A DNA stretch of 64,000 nucleotides. Origin: Arcuatula senhousia (Eukaryota; Mollusca; Bivalvia; Mytilida; Mytilidae). The notes under the pieces were generated by a model. The model did no database searches. It was given only the letters and a program-made list of their open reading frames with translations, and was not told the origin of the DNA. Of the stretch, positions 21,501 to 34,100 are shown piece by piece. Every line of letters starts with the position of its first letter. The stretch's first letter is position 1. The position numbers and the translations under genes were made by a program. The DNA lies in the NCBI GenBank assembly GCA_963971305.1, contig OZ020305.1, forward strand, positions 10,139,001 through 10,203,000. The letters are read 5' to 3'.

Positions 21501-24500
21501 TAACCCTGGCAGATCATTGCCCTATAGCGATCTGTGATAATATGGGCACATGTCACATATTCAGCACCTTCTTTAACATCATTTGTTTCATTTCTATATC
21601 TAGCCGTAGCAAACCATTGCCCTATAGGGTTCTGTGATAATATGGGCACATGTACATGTCACATATTAAGCACCTTCTTTAACATCTTTTGTTTCCTTTC
21701 TATATTTAGCCCTGGCAGATCATTGCCCTATAGGTCCCTGGATTAATATTGGTGGAACCTGTTATCGCTTCAGCACACAGAAACTCAAATACCAAGAAGC
21801 AGTGGATGAGTGTGGAAAACTATCTGCTTCTTCTCTACAGTTTTACCTAAAGGAAGACAAGGTTTGCCACTAATTCTTGTTATTTTCGGTCTTTCTGTCT
21901 GTAATGTAAAAATAAATAATAAATGACAAAGCTTCATTCTGAATTGGCTTAAGATAGAAAGTGAATTAGCTCTTAATAATTTTTTGGTTGACATAAATAA
22001 CAAATAATCTGAAAAAGAGAAAAACAGGGAAAAGACAAGAATATAAGGAATGAAATGTAAAAGAAGAAAAGTACCTATGAGCAATAACATAAATAATAAA
22101 AGCAACTAAAAGTGACTTTTACACTGTGAGCATCAGTAAAAATATAGAGTGTAAACAAGTATCTATCAATCAGTTACAAAATGTGTGAACATGGAAGGCG
22201 TATTGGACACAATCAGATTTATTTCTAGCGGACATGATCCAGTCTTGTAAATGTAATACAAATGTGTCTTGGTCTTAAATAACGAATATGAACTCTAGTA
22301 CTGTAAAAAGACGGAAGCATATGGTGGTAATTTGTTCTTCAGCTTAATAGATTTTTAAATCATTTTGTTTTCACACGAAGCAAACATTATTGGTATTGTA
22401 TTTCTGAAACTTTTGCTACTGTCTTCTTTTACATATAATTTGAATATTTTTGTAAAAATCACAAACACGTTTCAGCACAATTGTAAGTAATTTTAATTGG
22501 GTTGCAAGCTATAATGAAGCAAAAGCTTAAGATTTCAATAGCAGACAATTGCACTTTTATTTTGTTTACAACGGTTCGAATGGATCAGAGGAAAGTATCA
22601 GAACACTAACGTTTTTAATTCCGTCTCATATTTTACACATTTTTAACGATGAAGAACTGACGTTCAAACATTTAAAAATATATATGAATTTACTTGCGAG
22701 ATTTGCCATTTTTTCTCTGAAGTGGAAATAAAAGTGAACCCCTAAGTCGGATATCGAAAAAAAAGTAAACTATGCACTTGGCGAAAATGTTGATTCTTGT
22801 ATTTAGAAAAGATAGTGCCTTGCATAACATATATATAAAAATGCAAGACATTACTGAAGAAATATATATCTAAAGTTTTTGTAATGAATATGATATAAAA
22901 AATAGTTTTTAATTATAGAGTCATGCTTCTTAAGGCACAATAAAAACTAACTACATATTAAATTGGATAAACGGCCACAGTTGAGCAAGGCTGTCGACAT
23001 CTGACAAGAAAAACAGAATACCAAAATATTACGGGCAAATCTGTACACCTTTGGTATCAAAGGATGCTAAATTCCTCTTGTTAAAACAACCACCAAGAGA
23101 GAACAAGGGTCCCGACTCCCAATACGACGGGTCATATCCCAGAACCCCCTGTTACTTTATAACCAGGGGAGAACAGCAAATTTAAGGCAATTGTAGCAAA
23201 TGGCAAAATTTAAGCAATTATTTAAGCAAACTAGGAAAGCCCAGACTGGTATCAGTTTAGAACCGACTACTCATGGCAACATGAGATAGTCTTAACCTGC
23301 AAACTTCCAGCGGTATCGCCGAAAAGTAATCCATGATATGATCCGACGTAGAATAGCGGGAACGATCGGGGCCCCTTATCTTGCCAGAACCCGCCACAAG
23401 AGTGGGTCTATACACACTCTCTAACACACCCCCCCCCCCCCCCCCGCGGTGGGAAATGGCAGTCGTGTCAAAATATTCACAACTTACTAGGGAAAAAAAA
23501 TTATCGAGAATTTCAATGATTCTTAAGCACATTGCTGTTTATTAAGCGTAATCTCCCCTACAATCTGTTTATATAGCTAAGATCTGAAGATGTCTTGTAA
23601 CTGGAAAACTGCACAATTGAAATTTAAATCAAGACCTTGCAACAACTAAAATCTGTCTTATAATTAGGGTAATTAAAAGCAATCTACACATTGTCAACTT
23701 TAATGAGTGCGCTATCTAGCGAAAACTATTAAGAGTTTCAAATAAATAAACAACCTTTAACGCAAACATACAGCATGATAATTACCATTACCTGTATGTA
23801 CTACTATATCCAATTATACTCTAGATGCAAATTGACGCAGGGTGTGCTTCGTTGCATTTTTGACATTTGTGCAAAAACTTACAACTATTGCCATATGTGC
23901 AACGTAGACCGCAGTTGTACATTCTACAGTAGTATTTTTGTTCTGGGTTTGCTGATGTGTTCCACTTTTGTGGTATCTGATTTGACGGATTATATTCCTG
24001 ATTTTGAAAGCCTTCACTCGATTGACCTTGACTTTGACCGAACCAGGTTTTATTAGTATTTGGGGTTGTTACGCACACCATCCACAATTCCATATCAATA
24101 CCTCCCCATGAAGAGGATGAACAACGGGCTTTACGCATACGAAACTGTTCATCATACACAACCCAACCCCCAGAGCAACCCCTGGATGCAGCTAATCTGA
24201 CCGTATGCAGATATATGAAAAATTCCAATCCCCTTTCCGGCCATTTCTAACATTACACTTGCATATATCATGAAAGCTGATGTCCATGTATCAATGTTTG
24301 TGATTGAATTATGTTATTTAGGAAGAACTGAAATGACACCCCCTATTATAGCAAGTTCACCATTAACATCTAAACCATTAGACATACTTTGAGTTGATTT
24401 GAAAAGTAAGCTTATATCAACAAACTCCCCATTCCAGATTTTGTCTTTGAGCTTAATAGGAACATTTGATGAAACACTCTCACCAGATTTAGAATAGGAT

Positions 24501-25075
24501 GTCACAAACTTGAAATAGAGAGAGGTCGATAATTTAATATAGATGAGGATAAAAGAGTCTGCAAATTATGTAACAACGGGGTTGAGGATGAATTACACTT
24601 TCTTCTTGATTGTAAAACTCTGTCAAATAAAAGAGACCCTGTACTTAATCTTATCTTATCTAGAATTCCAAATCTAAAAGATCTAAGCAACCAAGCATTA
24701 TTTATATGGCTTTTGAGTAATGAAAATAAAAATTGTTTAGTTCAAACTTGTCAACTAATAAATACTCGAAACACTGTTAGAAATAATTCAATAGGTTAAG
24801 TGTTGTATTCAATTATATATTTTTAATATACAATTAACTTTTTATTTAACTATATTAAACCATCTGGGGCTCTCCAAGCTGGAAACAAATCATGTATTAA
24901 AAATATATATGCGTATAAACCGGAATATAAATATTTAGTAATATACATATATCTATATCTTCATTCTTATATTATGTGGGTACTTTTGTTAGCAATCATA
25001 AATGTCTCCTTTTAGTCTTTTAATCAAAAATATCACATCAATCATATATCTATTGTTTTTCTTTTGTGTTATTTG

Positions 25076-25110
<35 letters not shown>

Positions 25111-28100
25111 TAATTATTACTTGATTTAATCAGCTCTATGTAGGGCGCATTTAATTTGCAAAATAAAACTTTGTTTGGTTTGTTTGTTTGTTGATGAAAT
25201 GGGATCAAAAACACTAACCATAAAATCCGGAGACTTTTCACCTTGCAAAATTAAGCTATTAGTATCATTTACACGTATAAACCTACCCTGAGTTTGCCCC
25301 TGGTTTGAACTGTTCAAAGTATAACAGCTAGAGCTACCCTGGACCACATTTGTCTGCTCATCCCTCCTTATCATGGGGTCATCGATGACTGGCTGGAGAT
25401 TATTAGGCATCTGCTGGTCTTGTGAAGCACTTACAATAGATGAAGGTCTTGGAAAATGAACTACTCGAGGACGTTGGACTTCACGCTTATCTGCTTCAGA
25501 CGCGATGTTTATGACAGGGCCACGTGCCATTGAAATATTTGCTGTTCGGTGATGATTTTTGCGTTGGGCCGACGACATTTTCGGAGCTTTCAATGTCCAT
25601 CCTTTGACCTGGCACTCTTGGGGGTGTATTAGAATTGTCCTCAGCATGTATTAGCTGAATGTTAGTTCCGTGAACATGATTTGCCGACCTCGTGTTTGTC
25701 CTGTTTGAAGTTCTGGCTTTCTTTGGGCCTTTATCTGACTTCTTGATCTGCTGGAACTTATTTGGAGACAGTCTCTTTCTATTTTGAGGCTTCATGGTAA
25801 TTTCGATGACGGATGGTCCAGATGTTGAAACGATTTTTTTAATTTTTGTTGGAGCAACTTTTTAACGAAGTGACCTTGCGATTACAAGTTTTTGAATGAA
25901 TGAACTGAGACGTCACAAATAATCAATAAAACCAGATTGAACTGGAAAATTCTTAGAACGGAGTAAACGAAATTATCGCACAAACCATATATTCCCTATA
26001 ATTAAATTGGTTTATCAGATTAATTGATAAACCCTATTAATTCTTTCTCAGTTGGCCACTCGAACGCATATTTTATTATTATGGCTTAATGATAACAAAA
26101 ACTTTGTCTCGAAAACAGAACACCATATTTTTACACAGTACTGGAAATATTTCTTGTGATTCTGTCTTTTTTTTCGTGTATTTTTCTGGTATTTCTTGAC
26201 ATCATCATTTCACGTTGATTTTATCAATATTTTTCACGTTCATTTCCCTGAAAATGCAAAAAAGATATAACTAGCTAAGTAAGCATCGGTGTTTATCCTT
26301 ATGTTAATATCATAGTCCTGTAACATTGCTTGGGGGATTATTTTTTTTTCATTGAAATCGTTCCGAAAATACCTGCCTGCATTTTCAATCAGATTTGCAA
26401 ACCTTTTCAAGATATTGGGGTGAAAGGGGTCAAAAGTTCCATAAGAGTTTTTCTCTAACCAATAGTTTTATGCAAGAACTTTACTTGTTAACATATGATG
26501 TTTCTAATCAATAGAGAATCATATAAACATATCAAATATTCATTGACAGATCACCACGGAATGTATGTTTGCATCCACCATGGACTGCATGTCCAACGCG
26601 TTTGGCAAATCATATCAAGCCTACAAAGAACAGGGTTCAACATGTTGATGTCATATTATTCAGCTCTCTACGTATCTTTTTATTTGACTTGTTATCATCC
26701 AGTCGTTGTCAGAAAATTATACCTCTTTTATTAGGTCCCTTGAAATTGTCATACAACATATTTCCAGTAGATAAAATTAACAATAAAGTTACTGAAAGAG
26801 GCATATCAATCTCAAATATTCAAGACCCACACAAAAGAAGCAATTACATATTTCAGAGGAATAGAAGACAGAGCAATCGGTTATGGCTTTTTCTGCAAAA
26901 CATGTAAAAGTATATCCTGTTGAACTTTGAAATGTTTGTCAGTCAATCTGAAGGCTAAATTCTAGGATTATTTCTACCTGAAATTATTCCGTCTTAAATA
27001 ATTACATAATAAATGTGTCATTTTTAGATTTTGAAAAAAGACAAAGTATAGGTTGGTTTCTTTGTACTTTTGCTTAATTGATTTTAAAATACACAAGAAT
27101 CAAACGTTCATTGACATTATTGGTATCGAATGTCTTATTCTTTGAAAATACTTTGACGTTTTGACTTACTTTACCGACAAACAAGCTTTATGACAATTAT
27201 AAATGGGTAATCTGAAACTAGAATACATCTTGTTCTTGTAATATAATACAGAAAAAAAATGTTTTAATTTTCTCTCATCTGGCAACTTGAACGACTATTT
27301 CGGTTTATTGGCTTCATGATAACAACCAACTTTGTCATGCAAAACAGAACACATCTTTAACACAGCACTGAATATAGTATATGTGATTCTGTTTAAGTTA
27401 TACTTGCATTCCATTTTTCGAGCAATTTTATGTTTAGAACCCCTTTCGTGCCCATTTCCTTGATACAACCCGACCCGCCTGCATGGGGGTAAAGCGAAAG
27501 ACTATAATACGAAAGTCTGTTCTTGAACACTTGTGGGGCACTGTTATATTGAAGTGCCACATGATTGGTTGTGGCTTTTTGACAAGATATCGCGCACTTT
27601 TGCATGATTGTCAGTAGATTTTAAGATTACAAGATGATTTTAAATGATATGATTTAGCTTTAAATATTCGTATAATAATCTAAACGAAGACGATCAGAAT
27701 ATATTGGCACACTAGATCCATCAAATGATAGCAATGTGTCATTTTTAGATTTGTTTGAAAAGACGGAAGTATACTTTGGTGCAATCTGCACTTCTTCTTA
27801 ATAGATTTTAAAAATCATTTAAAACACGCAAAACAAACATTGTTTTTGGTATTGTATTCTAAAACTTTTTATGGTTTTATTGCATGTTATATGTCACCTT
27901 TATATCTTTTTTATATAATTTCACTTGTATTCGAAAGAACTCAATTATATATAATAACAATTGGGATAAAATCTATAACAGGGCGCAAGATTAAATTTCA
28001 GTAGCAGACAATTGTGCCCTAATGTTAACAATGTTGCATCAAAGAGATCAGATCAGAGGAAAATTTCAGAATAATAACGAATGCAAACGTACGAGAATCT

Positions 28101-31100
28101 TTTCAAACGTTGACGTTTGTGTTTTATTAAAATTATTATACACAAACTCGTAAGAGAGGGGGGCTTTATTGCAACCACCTTGCCCGGTTGTCTGTCCGTC
28201 CATCCGCCCGCCCGTCTGTCCGTCCGTAACAAACTTTTGTTACAGATTTCTCGACTTTTACTGAAGGGATTGATTTCAAATTTGGTACACGAGTTGTGCC
28301 AAATCCAGCACCAAGGATATCGACCATGTACGGTACAAGGAGTTAAACAATCTTGAATTTAACAAACAGAAATTTCAACGACAAAACAAGTATACAAATT
28401 TATTCGTAAATTCGTGTCAAAAGTCTGATCTCGAACAGTTGTAGGACAACTTATATTGAAGCGCCACTGAAAGCACAAATATGTACGTGTTGCACAAATT
28501 GACAAATGGTTCATCAATTTGAGTTCTACTCTGTGTGGAAAGGATTGACAAAAAACTAGAACTATAAAGTTTCTTTAGTCAATAAGTAAATCATTTTAAT
28601 ATATATATAATCATTTACTTCCTTTTTTTAGCTCACCTGGACCGAAGGTCCATGTGAGCTATTACCATCACTTGGCGTCCGTCGTCGTCGTCGTCGTCGT
28701 CTGTCGTCGTCTGTCGTCGTCGTCGTCTGTTAACAATTTTTCAAAAATCTTCTCCTCTGAAACTACTGAACAGAATTTAATGAAACTTGGTATGAATGAT
28801 CCTTAGGGTGTCCTGCACCAAACTTGTGTTTTGATTTTTGATCCGTTAAAAAACATGGCCGCCGTTACTAAAAATAGACTAGGGGGGTCAGACTACTGTT
28901 TTTGGCTTATAAATCAAAAAGTATAAGAGATAGAGGAAATCTGAGGCCACGCTGCTGATTCAGCATCAAAAGCTCTACAAAAGTCTCCATTTGGTCAAAG
29001 TTGTCAGATGACCCCTTATAGGGGTTACGGCCCCTTGAAGGTGAAAAATAGCATTTTTTCATGTTTTTGGCCTACAGAATGAAAACTATTGCAGATAGAG
29101 ATTAGCTGTTGCTTGCTTAAATGTTCAGCTCATATAACTCTACAAAAGTCTCTATAGGGTCAAAGTTGTCAGATGACCCCTTATAGGGGTTACGGCCCCT
29201 TAAAGGTGAAAAATAGCCATTTTTTCATGTTTTGCCTACAGAATGAAAACTATTGCAGATAGAGATTAGCTGTTGCTTGCTTAAATGTTCAGCTCATTTA
29301 GCTCTACAAAAGTCTCCATAGGGTCGAAGTTGTCAGATAACCCCTTATAGGGGTTACGGCCCCTGAAAAATAGCGTTTTTTCATGTTTTTGTCCTACAGA
29401 ATGAAAACTGTTGCACATAGAGATTAGCTGTTGCTTACTTAAATGTTCAGCTCATTTAGCTCTACAAAATTCTCCATAGGGTCGAAGTTGTCAGATGACC
29501 CCTTATAGGAGTTACGGCCCCTGAAAAATAGTGATTTTTCATGTTTTTGTCCTACAGAATGAAAACTATTGCAGATAGAGATTAGCTGTTGCTTGCTTAA
29601 ATGTTCAGCTCATTTAGCTCTACAAAATTCTCCATAGGGTCGAAGTTGTCAGGTGACCCCTTATAGGGGTTACAGCCTCTGAAAAAAGCGATTTTTCATG
29701 TTTTTGGCCTACAGAATGAAAACTATTGCAGATAGAGATTAGCTGTTGCTTGCTTTAATGTTCAGCTCATTTAGCTCTACAAAAGTCTCCCTAGGGTCGA
29801 AGTTGTCAGATGACTCCTTATAGGGGTTATGGCCCCTTATAGGTGAAAAATGGTGTTTTTGGCCTATAGAATGAAAACTATTGCAGGTAGAGAAAAGCTG
29901 TTGCTTGCTTAAATGTTTAGCTCATTTAGCTCTACAAAAGTATAGGGTCAACATCAAGACCAGGTGAGCGATTCAGGCTCCTGGGAGCCTCTTGTTCTTG
30001 TAGTTTTCTACGGAAGCGTATAGTGGACTCGTATTGTCTTAATAAAACCTGTTATAACGCACTATTTCTCTTAAATAAAACAACTTTATCTCCTTATAAG
30101 ACAATAAATCGCGTTATTTAGTGTGATATATTGTCTTATAAAGATATTTGTTGCATTAACTTAAGTCGTTTTATTCTTAATAATTTTTATTTTGTCTTAA
30201 ATTACTGCAAGATACAATAATAAGAGTTAAGAGCATATTAATTTAACACGTGTTGTGCTATAAAAGACAACAACTTTTTTAGTTTAAAGTAATGTTTTGT
30301 GTTTTAAAGCAATAAGTCGTCTTTGTGTACTCGTTTTACTTCAGTGACAAAAAAGCCCAGTGACACTAAAATGCACCCGGGACGTGCCCGGAAAGGAAAA
30401 TGCACCCGAGAGGATTTTGAATGGTTTCCGAGCTACATGTTAAATAGGTTTACAGAGTAAATGTATTTTATCGCATCTTGGTTTTTGTTTTCATTTAAAC
30501 TCATTAAATAAAGGTAATATTAAAATCATTGAACTTTTCGAAGATCAATCTCAAATGTTCAAGAAGAAAGAAAAAGGAAGAAATACCATACAAATTAAAG
30601 ATTGCAATGGTCTTGACTTGGTACAAGCATTATTTTCAGTATTAATTTGGTTAGTGTCTTTTCTTTAGGGTGGGACCATACCAAATGACATAGATCCATA
30701 TTTTAATGAAAATTGGCAGACATATAGTTCTTATTGATATACATCCATATATGAAATAAAAATGGGGTTCACAGGCCTCGTTTTTTAATTAAATGCATGT
30801 TTGAAAACGCAATTTTCAACAAATTAACAAAGGCCGGCTGTCGGGCGGGTAAGAAATTTGCGGAACATTTTCTCAGCAGCTACTTATCACAGCCACTTGA
30901 TATTTAGTATACAGCACCATGGTGGGGTCTCATTACGTGGGTTTCTATTTCAGGTCTTTCGCTCACCTACTTCCTGATGATTTAAGTTGTCATGCCAATC
31001 AGTTCACTCAAAAAGCTACATGTTTCAGGTCTGTCGCTCACCTACTTTCTGTTAAACGAAATCCGGTCATTTTTTACTTTTGACAGTTCACTCAAAAAGC

Positions 31101-34100
31101 TACATATTATGGAAATAGTCCTAATTTCATCGATGTTTGCTGATTTTGCACATTTTTTAGTCTGGAAGAATGTATGCACACATAAACAACAACTCCATAC
31201 TTGCAAAGAATGCGTAAAATGATGAAATCTTTCATTTCTAAAAAATTGAAGGTTTTCATGCACCAAATGATTCTAAAAAAAGGGAAAATATGTACTGAAA
31301 GCATCCAAAGTTGCAGATTTTCTTCATTTGACAAATATGACCGTCTAATGTGATGCCATAATAACGTCACAATTAATGAAATTTGCCTTATTTGATGTGT
31401 TTTCTTTGTATATATACACATAAGTTGATAATACTTATAAATATCATAATATTTGAACCAACAACATTTTCTTTGGCCATTTAAGGATCCTAATGCCCCT
31501 CATCTTTTTATCCGTAACGTCGTTTTTAACGTAATGTCCCACTTTAAAAAAGAAGAGGTACCAATGGGGCATCTGAATGCAAAAAATTCGAAGGACAGAG
31601 ACAAAACCAGTAACAAACCAACGAGAACAGGATTGAAAACTAAAAAATACATAAGCAACTGAAAAGCAATCAGCAACGAGGACGCTCCGGAAGAGTAAGG
31701 AGTTCATGATTGCTTACCTGCTGCAAAGCCAACTGTCAATTAAGTGTGTCAAATCCGGTAAAGGAAGGCACAATAAAACTTATGACAGACCAACCTCTGC
31801 ACTCATCTGAGAGATTGAAATCCCATATTTGTCTATAAGCGAATGATGTCTTCGATAAAATTGCTAGAGTGAAGAAAGCATCCGAGGAGCATTATAACCC
31901 CGTGCAAGCCGTTTTTGTGTTAGACGTGACGTTCTGCCAGGGAAATCGCTATATATCCTGCAAGCTCTACGTAGCAACGAATGAATTGTGATAAGCAGAC
32001 TCCATAATGTGGAGCGAGCGGAATGTTGAATTGCTTTACAAGAAAGGAAAGTTGACAATTGAAAAGTTGAAGTCATCACGCTTGTTATAAAGCTTTGTTG
32101 AAAGTTTTCCTTGAGATTCTATTTCGAGATGTAGATCTCAATATGAAGCAGATCGATTTCATAGAATACGTTGTGGTTTTTTTATCTCAAGTTCACGAGG
32201 ATACATGTACTAAGTATTTAAGTATATACGAGTCCACTATACGCTTCCGTAGTTTTCCGTCTTGATATTTTTTATTAACGGCTTTAATAAATTGTACAAA
32301 CGAATTAATAAACTACGGAAGCGTATAGTGGACTCGTATTGTCTTAATAAAATTCGTTATAAAGCACTATTTCTCATAAATAAAACAACTTTATCTCCTC
32401 ATAAGACAATAAATCGCGTTATTTAGTGTGATATATTGTATTATAAAGATATTTGTTGCATTAACTTAAGTCGATTTATTCTTAATAATTTTTATTTTGT
32501 CTTAAATTACTGCAAGATATAATAATAAGAGTTAAGAGCGTATTAATTTAACATGTGTTGTGCTATAAAAGGCAACAACTTTTTTAGTTTAAAGTAATGT
32601 TTTGTGTTTTAAAGCAATAAGTCGTCTAAGTTTACTCGTTTTACTTCAGTCACAAAAAAGCCCAGTGACACTAAAATGCACCCGGGACGTGCACGGGAAG
32701 GAAAATGCATCCGAGAGATTTTTAAATGGTTTCCGAGCTACATGTAAAATAGGTGTAACATGAACAGAATAAATGTATTTTAATTGAACAGAGTAAATGT
32801 ATTTTAATTGAACAGAGTAAATGTATTTTATCGCATCTTGGTTTTTTGTATTCATTAAAACTCGTTAAATAAAGGTAATAACAAAATCATTGAACTTTTC
32901 AAAGATCAATCTCAAATGTTTAACAAAAAAAGAACAAGAAATTGAAGAGCACGATGGTCTTGGCTTGGTTTATTTAAAGAAGCAGAGGTACCAATGGGGC
33001 ACCCGAAAGTCAAAAGTCCGCAGGGCAGAGAGTGAACTTATGATCAGGTGCTTCGGAAGAGAAAGCAGTTTCTGCTCGCTAACACATCCGCCGCGTAGCC
33101 AACTGTCAATTCAGCCGACTTGCTAGAATCCATTTTGTGATCTACCTGTACGTTTATTCATTGATAACAAAGAAAGTATAATCGACTACTCTAAATCAGT
33201 TTCATCTTGCACAAGCATCAAAACTTTCGATTTCTTCCACTTCTATTCCACATAAACAACTCAAATCACGATTAGCACAGCTGATAAAACGCAGCTTTCA
33301 AAAGAAATGAAAACCGCCAGGATTAATTTCTGGTAGTCGATTATACTAACGCTTAATCTGTCATCAGTGAGTCTAGAAGAAAAGGAACACATTTACAAAA
33401 GAATAAATAACCGACACCCTCAACTTTCTTACAGACAACATATATACAGTTTGGTAGACGTGTTATTCAGCAAACAATACAGACTTCAATGTGCAACAAT
33501 TGTGTACCTTTTTTGCTGATTTGATGCTTCATTCATATAAAGCAGACTTCTTAAAATCACTTCTAGACAAAAAAGATCGTAGCCCAGCTCTCTCTTTTAA
33601 TTTCACTTTCTGTTATATTGATGATATTCTTTCGATTTGGTGACTGTAATCATCTTATATACTAAGTACATGTATCCTCGTGAACTTGATATAAAAAAAC
33701 ACAACGTATTCTATGAAGTCTGCTTCATATTGAGATCTACATCTCGAAATAGAATCTCAAGGAAAACTTTCAGCAAAGCTTTAAAACATGCGTGATGACT
33801 TCAACTTTTCAATTGTCAACTTTCCTTTCTTGTAAAGCCATTCAACATTCCGTTCGCTCCACATTATGGAGTCTGCGTATCACAATTCGTTACTATGTAG
33901 AGCTTGCAGGCTAGGACTTACAACGATTTCCCTGGCAGAACGTCACGTCTAACACAGAAACGGCTTGCACGGGGTTATAATGCTCCTCCGATGCTTTCTT
34001 CACTCTAGCAATTTTATCGAAGACATCATTCGCTTATAGACAAATATGGGATTTCAATCTCTCAGATGAGTGCAGATGTTGGTCTGTCATAAGTTTTATT

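Larger units (their letters stand above)
18950..21718 (+). repeat. Tandem array of decayed copies of the CTLD1 3' splice site and exon start
   Basis: About fifteen units of roughly 90-100 bp precede the real exon 2 (21719). Each contains a pyrimidine tract, TAG(T)CCTAGCAG, CATTGCC, then GG-CTGTGTTAATAT-GG and TTCAGCAC. Cores are near 18955, 19049, 19157, 19720, 19828, 19905, 20430, 20490, 21060, 21150, 21247, 21338, 21437, 21513 and 21612. The last two still encode DHCPI..C.N.GTC, as in the functional exon (DHCPIGPWINIGGTC). Two SINEs and a retroelement 3' end have inserted into the array. Confidence 0.85.
23818..25795 (-). pseudogene. gag-like ORF of a tyrosine-recombinase-type (DIRS/Ngaro-like) retroelement, split by an insertion
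   Basis: The minus strand from 25795 begins MKPQNRKRLSPNKFQQIKKS, a basic N-terminal region. A low-complexity part continues to about 25126. The body resumes at about 24500 with NVPIKLKDKIWNGEFVDISL, then NIDTWTSAFMIYASVM (about 24250), then RLAASRGCSGGWVVYDEQFR and SSSWGGIDMELW. It ends with a Cys/His cluster, YCRMYNCG..C.YGNSCKFLH.C..C then HPASIC (23830-23920). This order (W/YDEQFR block followed by CCCH-like plus CxxC...HPxxxC) is what I associate with gag-like ORFs of DIRS-type elements. Frames change at about 24310 and 24230, so it is dead. The family name is from memory. Confidence 0.6.

Noticed and set aside
23257..23532. 91-codon minus-strand frame with a glycine run
   Set aside because: The glycines come from the C17 tract and no retroelement motif could be confirmed, although it lies downstream of the gag-like remnant.
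25050..25241. Lysine-run ORF
   Set aside because: Created by reading the T33 tract in reverse.
26569..26907. 112-codon plus-strand frame
   Set aside because: It lies in a duplicated intron segment whose other copies are not open; no motif.
28900..29960. Regularly spaced repeats resembling an array of direct repeats and spacers
   Set aside because: Units are ~160 bp with no constant short repeat and no unique spacers, and the host is a eukaryote. It is the internal satellite of a repeat element, not CRISPR.
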